In this document: piece after piece, positions 59,019 to 64,000 of the stretch
Layout: each line of letters begins with the position of its first letter
Position numbering within the stretch: position 1 is the first letter of the stretch
Origin: Adineta ricciae
Lineage: Eukaryota > Rotifera > Eurotatoria > Adinetida > Adinetidae
Assembly: GCA_905250025.1 (NCBI GenBank)
Contig: CAJNOJ010000013.1
Span: forward strand, 1-64,000
Length of the DNA stretch: 64,000 nt
Reading direction: 5' to 3'
Program-made: the position numbers and the translations under genes
The notes under the pieces: model-generated
Databases searched by the model: none
What the model was told of the DNA's origin: nothing
What the model saw: the letters and a program-made list of their open reading frames with translations, nothing else

Positions 59019-60263
59019 ATTTTGTCTTTAGTAGTGTTAAACTAATGAATTGTTTTTCTCCTTTCTCACATTGTGTACATATGCGTATTTTCAATATTTC
59101 TTGCCTAATTCACAAGTTCTTGTCAGTAAACAAACTCGTATGTGTATGTGTGTATGTGATCGTTCTCACGAGGAAAAGAGAAGACAATTTTATTGAAGAG
59201 CAATGAATCTTGTTTGAAAAAAAAAGATAATACCTTTTAACACGCTTAGTATTAATTTGTTGTCATTCATCTAACACATCGCGTTGTTCGATCGATCAGG
59301 TGAAAACAGACAAAAGAGAATGATCAATATTGGATACAAATTAGTCTAATGTTTAATAATTCAATGCGATACCAATTAATCCGTTTTCTTCTTCTTTGTG
59401 TTTGAAAGAACGATAAGTGCGTTTGTATGCGTTCTCAAACAATGAAGATGAGAACAGGCACCGTATGGATGCATCCGAATGAAAAAATTTTTTCTTCGAC
59501 TATTGTGTCTTGATGATTTTCAAGTGTTTGATTTTGTCGACGATAATGCTAATGATAACAAATAATAACCTGCAGTGTTCGATTGTCAATGAGCAAGAGA
59601 TCATGTGAAAAAAGATAGTAATGAACATTTGACTCTTGACGAGTCAACAAAAAACTTGCATAAGATGATCATCAGTATGCATGAGCACAAGGCAAATCGA
59701 TGAATATCGAATCGATCAAACACAAAAGAAAAATTAAGTTACTGACGGCTTTCGAGTATTGTTAGAGAAAAATAAGTTGACATTCGAGGATTTGTTTTTC
59801 TTCAATTTTCTGAATTTATCAGTATTCATCAGTGCATCACTAAAAATCATGATACCTCAACGAAGACCTCCTTTGTTTAATTGCCTGTTGGATGAAGGTG
59901 GGGATGCTAAAATTGATTACATTCTTTCACTTTAATGTCGCATTTAAACGATATCTGTGTGTTTAACGTCATTTTCATTTTTTTTCTTAATATGGTGACA
60001 AAGATTTCTTCTCGAAGTAGGTCGATTGCAATTAATGATGTACTTTTTGGTTAGATGATGTTTCTGTTTCTACTTATCACTGGAAAAGTTATATCTAATG
60101 GAGAAATGGTAGGCCGAAGGATGAATGATGAGATAAGTAGAAGTGAAAAGTTCGAAGCAAGAAGGAAAAGAGAAACTGTAGCATGTGATACATTTGAAGT
60201 ACTGCGCAGGAGTTAGTCTATAGAAATTGCACTCATAATTCTTTTTATTTCAGTTCAATAAAC
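59019..60263. other. Intergenic region, no gene seen
   Basis: This 1.25-kb AT-rich spacer contains no reading frame of note. Its last bases (a T-rich tract ending in CAG at about 60252-60254, nine bases before the receptor ATG) look like a 3' splice acceptor in the 5' leader. Confidence 0.45.
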
Positions 60264-62909
60264 ATGTTCTTCGTACCTATCTCACGATATGTTGTATTTT
60301 ACCTGGTCATCGGACTGGGCCACGTCGCCTTCATTCACACAGCTTGGCCGACACAAAACAGTGCTGCTGTTCAGCTATTAGGTCTTTTTGGAGATGCACA
60401 AAATATATCGACGCCTAGTACGTTCTCTGTACATTCACGAGCTATGTTCAAAACAGCGATCATTCTTGCACAGCAGTATGATCTGAAGATAAATGGAGAA
60501 TACATTCAGTGGCAAGCTGCTCAAACTGGTGGAGATCGAATAACTGCTCTTGATAATGTATGTCAGACAGTATCAAATTATAACACTGCCGGTATCATTG
60601 GTCCAGCATTCTCACGAGAATGTCCGACAATAGCTGCATTTGCTGAGAAAACAGGCATTCCTGTTATATCTTATTCAGCGACCAATCCTGATTTGTCTGA
60701 TCGTACCTCCTATCCGGCATTTTATCGTACAGTTGCATCCGATAATGGTGCTGCAATAACAATTACAAAGTTATTTACTCGATACAACTGGACATCGGCC
60801 ATCATTGTCTATCAGAATGACGCATTTGGATCAAGTGGAGCAATAGCGATTAGCGCAGCACTTAGTGCCAGTGCAGTGGCGATTCGACAAACGATTATAT
60901 TTGATGTAATAACACGCAGTATCCGAGGTGATCTCAAAACGCTCTTATCTAGTAGTTCAACACGAATTATAATCTTATGGGCGGATCCAAGTAATACCCC
61001 CTTGATCTTACACAATGCAATCGACAATGATGTTCTTGGCCCGCAATATTTGTGGATCTTAAGTTCGAGTATTTCATTCGATACCTTCAACCAAACTTCT
61101 CATCAAAAACTAATCGGAATTCTCACCGTCGAACCAGTCACAGGTAGTGTCATCAGTGCACCATTCAATGAAACACTATTGAATGCGGCATGCAATGTTT
61201 GGCAAACATACGAACCAGAAACATTTCCAGGCGTATCGAAGATAGATTACTACGGATTGTTTGCATTTGATGCTACATGGTCACTAATTCAATCATTACA
61301 AAAAGTCTGTTCGTCATATTCTAGCAACCTTTCAACGTGTCCATCGATGATAGGTTCATCCTACTGTTTCGATCGTCGTTTTTCCAGTACCAAAAGCTTA
61401 TTTGACGCACTTAATAATCTTGAATTCCTTGGTGTGTCTGGTCCAGTAAAATTCAATGCAAATACAACAGATCGTATTAATGGAACATATTATATTGCGC
61501 AAAACTCTCAACTTCTTACAGACTGTCTTAAGTTTATACCTGTACTTAAATATGGCGATGCTAGAGTTTGGCAACAATACACAGACACCAGTATAGTTAC
61601 ATGGCCAGGAAATTTGGCAGTTCCTCCCAGCGATCGAGGAGTACTAGAAGGTGTTGTACTACGAATTGCCATCATGGAATCTGTGCCATTCACAATCGTT
61701 ACTTATACAGTAGATGAGTTTGGGCAAAATATAACTAAATTCACTGGATATGTACCTGACCTCATCGATCTTTTGCAAAAACAAATGAAATTTGTCCCTA
61801 AACTTGTTTTAGTGCCGGCAACTAGAAGTTATGCGGAAATAATACAAGATGTAATGAATAATGTCTATGATATGATGATAGGCGATGTCACCATCACGGC
61901 TGATCGACAAGAAATAGTGAGTTTCTCCAGTTCAATATTTGATAATTCTTTACGTATCATTATGCGACAAACAACCGCTGATCCTATCGATTTATTACTA
62001 TTTATGAAGCCCTTCTCGCGTAATCTTTGGCTGGCACTATTAGGAACTAATATCTATGCAGGTCTACTAGTTTGTCTATTGGAAAAACAAGAGAACGATG
62101 CACTACAGCATCGATCTTTCGTTTCATTAATAGCCATGGGTCTATGGTACGCTTTTGGTGTGATTGTTGGCTATGGTGTCGACTTTCATGTGAGAACTGC
62201 AGCCGGACGTTTATTAACTGTCGGCCTTTACATAGTTAGTATCGTTTTTGTCGCAACTTACACAGCAAATTTAGCTTCATATCTAACAATTTCAAATTCT
62301 CAAGATCCAGTTTCAAGTATCGATGATATTAAGAATGGAAAGCTATCTTTTAACCGTATTGGAATTCGCGTGGGTACGACAGCAGAAGACTACTATTTAC
62401 GTGAGATTTCCGGTGGAAATCGAAACTTCTTTACATTAAAATCGCTCAATGACCTATTCACTGATCTTGTCAACAATAATATTGATGCCGCATTCATCGA
62501 CAGTGGTGTAGGAGAATACGCAACGAGTAATATCTATTGCAATTTAACATTGATCGGTACTGATTTCAATAAGTACTCCTATGGTATTGTCATGCAGAAA
62601 CAATGGATGTATATTCAAGACATCGATGTATGCATTTTATCGTTTGGTGAAACAGGTGAACTCGATGCATTGAGAGAAAAATGGTTCGCAACAAAGATTT
62701 GCTCTACAGTCGACGATTCCAATACAGCAATGGGAATCGAATCGTTGATTGGTCTATTTGTCACTTTTGGTACGATCAGTATAATTTCATTGCTTGTTTT
62801 TGTATGGAAGAAGCGAAACTTTATACAAGAATATCTACTAGAACTAGTCACACGAAAAAGAAATGCTACCGGGAGAAATGCAAAGAGACAATCGAGATAT
62901 TCACAGTGA
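60264..62909 (+). CDS. Ionotropic glutamate receptor with VGYG pore, 881 aa, intronless (copy 2)
   Basis: This is a full-length inverted paralogue of the receptor at 28206-30905, also without introns. Domain order is the same: signal peptide; amino-terminal domain (GLFGDAQNISTPSTF, ATNPDLSDRTSYPAF); S1 from about LEGVVLRIAIMES; ligand arginine in ITADRQEIVSFSSS; M1 (LWLALLGTNIYAGLLVCLL); pore AFGVIVGYGVDFHVRT with VGYG at 635-638; M3 with ATYTANLASYL; S2; M4 (SLIGLFVTFGTISIISLLVF). The tail is short and basic, unlike the longer tail of copy 1. Copy 1 has FVGYG where this has IVGYG. A splice-acceptor-like CAG precedes the ATG by nine bases, suggesting a 5' UTR intron or a trans-splice site. 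Confidence 0.93.
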   Translation: MFFVPISRYVVFYLVIGLGHVAFIHTAWPTQNSAAVQLLGLFGDAQNISTPSTFSVHSRAMFKTAIILAQQYDLKINGEYIQWQAAQTGGDRITALDNVCQTVSNYNTAGIIGPAFSRECPTIAAFAEKTGIPVISYSATNPDLSDRTSYPAFYRTVASDNGAAITITKLFTRYNWTSAIIVYQNDAFGSSGAIAISAALSASAVAIRQTIIFDVITRSIRGDLKTLLSSSSTRIIILWADPSNTPLILHNAIDNDVLGPQYLWILSSSISFDTFNQTSHQKLIGILTVEPVTGSVISAPFNETLLNAACNVWQTYEPETFPGVSKIDYYGLFAFDATWSLIQSLQKVCSSYSSNLSTCPSMIGSSYCFDRRFSSTKSLFDALNNLEFLGVSGPVKFNANTTDRINGTYYIAQNSQLLTDCLKFIPVLKYGDARVWQQYTDTSIVTWPGNLAVPPSDRGVLEGVVLRIAIMESVPFTIVTYTVDEFGQNITKFTGYVPDLIDLLQKQMKFVPKLVLVPATRSYAEIIQDVMNNVYDMMIGDVTITADRQEIVSFSSSIFDNSLRIIMRQTTADPIDLLLFMKPFSRNLWLALLGTNIYAGLLVCLLEKQENDALQHRSFVSLIAMGLWYAFGVIVGYGVDFHVRTAAGRLLTVGLYIVSIVFVATYTANLASYLTISNSQDPVSSIDDIKNGKLSFNRIGIRVGTTAEDYYLREISGGNRNFFTLKSLNDLFTDLVNNNIDAAFIDSGVGEYATSNIYCNLTLIGTDFNKYSYGIVMQKQWMYIQDIDVCILSFGETGELDALREKWFATKICSTVDDSNTAMGIESLIGLFVTFGTISIISLLVFVWKKRNFIQEYLLELVTRKRNATGRNAKRQSRYSQ

Positions 62910-62989
62910 ACTGTAATGTACATTTTGAAATTAAATTGTCATTTTACTCATACAACTACAACTGTTCAATTGTTATTGTAAAAATATAA

Positions 62990-63536
62990 TCAGTTGGTTA
63001 TATTCATCAAAGCCGATGTAAATATCGTTGTTGTTGTTGTTACTACTGTCGTTGTATTAGCCAACAATGCTTCTAGAGCACGAACAGCGATCATTGAATT
63101 CGTTGGTGTTAACGTAGAACTATTGGTATATGTTGAGACGTTTATAAAGTTCACTGTTTGATGTTCCGATGCTACAAAGAAACACATGAATTCGCCCAAT
63201 ACAGATCAATTCAGTTCTTCACCTGAAGTTTCCCGAAGTCGACGATAAATTCGATTGAATTCTGTATGAAAATAAGAAGCCGAACAAATTTTATTACAAC
63301 AAATCAACTAAGTTCACCTATCGAAACAAGTATGATTGTTGTTATTAAACTTATCCCCGCAATGATAGCAACAAATATAAAAATTATTGTTTTCTTCTGG
63401 TGAGCTAATTTTGCATTTGCACTGCTCTTACATTCCTGCTTATTACTTTCATTAATGTTCTAATAAAAAGATAAAAACAAACACTTGTAATCATCGTCTA
63501 CTGTCGAAGATCTACCTGATTCGGTTTCATTTTCAT
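62990..63536 (-). CDS. Small single-pass membrane protein of unknown function, 127 aa
   Basis: Four exons (63536-63516, 63459-63318, 63261-63223, 63171-62990) join in frame. The N-terminus is short and polar (NINESNKQECKSSANAK). A transmembrane helix (TIIFIFVAIIAGISLITTII) follows a KK pair. A basic helix (EFNRIYRRLRE) and a Thr-rich tail with several Asn-x-Ser/Thr sites (NVSTYTNSST, ANTTTVV, NITN) come next. The Lys pair before the helix and the glycosylation sites after it suggest a type II or signal-anchor topology with an external Thr-rich stalk. I do not recognise it. It is convergent with glutamate receptor copy 2, with 80 bp between stops. Confidence 0.65.
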
Positions 63537-63583
63537 CTTGCTTAGTAGATTAATCTGATGCCTATCATTCTCTTGTAGCGAGT

Positions 63584-63612
63584 GAGAAAGAGAGAAAGAG
63601 AGAAAGAGAAAA
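63584..63612. repeat. GA-rich simple repeat
   Basis: A short run of GAGAAA units lies upstream of the small membrane protein gene. Confidence 0.6.
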
Positions 63613-63736
63613 GTAGCGTGTTTAATAATGTCAAACAGATCAACACATGATGAACAAATCTGAATTTCTGGACACAAACATCATCAACAACAACATCTTG
63701 AATGAATTTGAGTTTATCAATCGCTGAAGAGTTTTC

Positions 63737-64000
63737 CTAGACACCTTGTTCGATTTCATCATCGTCATGATTATTTGCATTCACAGGCCGGATCACTGAA
63801 AAAGATGATGATCGAAGTGAAATATTCCAACGAGCAAATTGACATTTATGATTTCTGAAAACAAACACAAATCATCGAAAACAATCGATCAGTCGAAAGA
63901 TATCAATTTCATTATTACTGGATGAATCGACGAAGAAGAATCGAAAGTAGATAGAGAATCAAATGAGTCAGCATATTCAAAAGCGATGCTATTAGATAAT
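63737..64000 (-). CDS. 3' end of a gene running off the right edge (unknown product)
   Basis: The last exon appears to be 63854-63737. It encodes 38 residues beginning NHKCQFARWN and ending DDDEIEQGV before TAG. A 64-nt GT/AG intron (63918-63855) links it in phase to an upstream segment (64000-63919). In the matching phase that segment reads NMLTHLILYLLSILLRRFIQ, a plausible membrane helix followed by arginines. The alternative phase would hit a stop after the splice. The protein therefore may be a membrane protein with a short acidic cytoplasmic tail. Too little is present to name it. Confidence 0.4.

Overview
The window is nuclear DNA of a small, intron-rich invertebrate, most likely a bdelloid rotifer. 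It is AT-rich. Most genes are broken by very short introns, and those I could place by reading frame are mostly about 50-90 nt. The gene content is animal: BEACH-FYVE protein, Brahma ATPase, homeobox, neuropeptide GPCR. Two glutamate receptor genes carry a potassium-channel-like VGYG pore sequence, a feature described for the bdelloid Adineta vaga (AvGluR1). The bdelloid assignment rests mainly on those receptors and on gene style, so it is an inference.

Layout. 0.1-0.8 kb: a secreted unknown protein on the minus strand. 1.1-1.9 kb: a B-box-like zinc-finger protein. 2.0-2.6 kb: two intron-containing tRNA-Ser(UGA) genes. 3.5-5.3 kb: a galanin/allatostatin-type GPCR, followed by a 4.4-kb stretch without recognisable genes. 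9.7-11.1 kb: a papain-family cysteine protease. 11.4-13.0 kb: SGTA co-chaperone. 14.0-15.2 kb: an LRR membrane protein. 15.3-25.7 kb: a dense minus-strand run of HSDL2, OVCA2-like hydrolase, TMEM214, SUCO and NHP2. A short unknown basic protein diverges from NHP2 on the plus strand. 26.4-28.2 kb: gene-poor DNA with a 71-bp palindrome and a probable non-LTR retrotransposon tail. 28.2-30.9 kb: first intronless glutamate receptor. 32.1-47.0 kb: one long WDFY3 (ALFY) gene. 49.5-54.3 kb: Brahma/SMARCA4, diverging at its 5' end from a Pro/Gln-rich repeat protein. 56.6-57.3 kb: a secreted LURP-one-related protein. 58.1-59.0 kb: a Not-type homeobox gene. 60.3-62.9 kb: second intronless glutamate receptor, inverted relative to the first. 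63.0-63.5 kb: a small membrane protein. 63.7-64.0 kb: the 3' end of a gene that runs off the right edge.

The genes are mostly unrelated housekeeping and signalling loci, as expected for an animal chromosome; there are no operons. The strongest unexpected signals are two sharply bounded near-identical blocks shared by the two inverted glutamate receptor genes, which look like gene conversion; the VGYG pore in both; and a 131-bp perfect duplication around a single N inside HSDL2, which is probably an assembly join.

Exon boundaries were worked out by hand from GT/AG sites, reading phase and known family alignments. They are listed where the spliced length came out in frame. For the long genes (WDFY3, brm, SUCO, TMEM214, HSDL2) only the outer limits and main exons are given.
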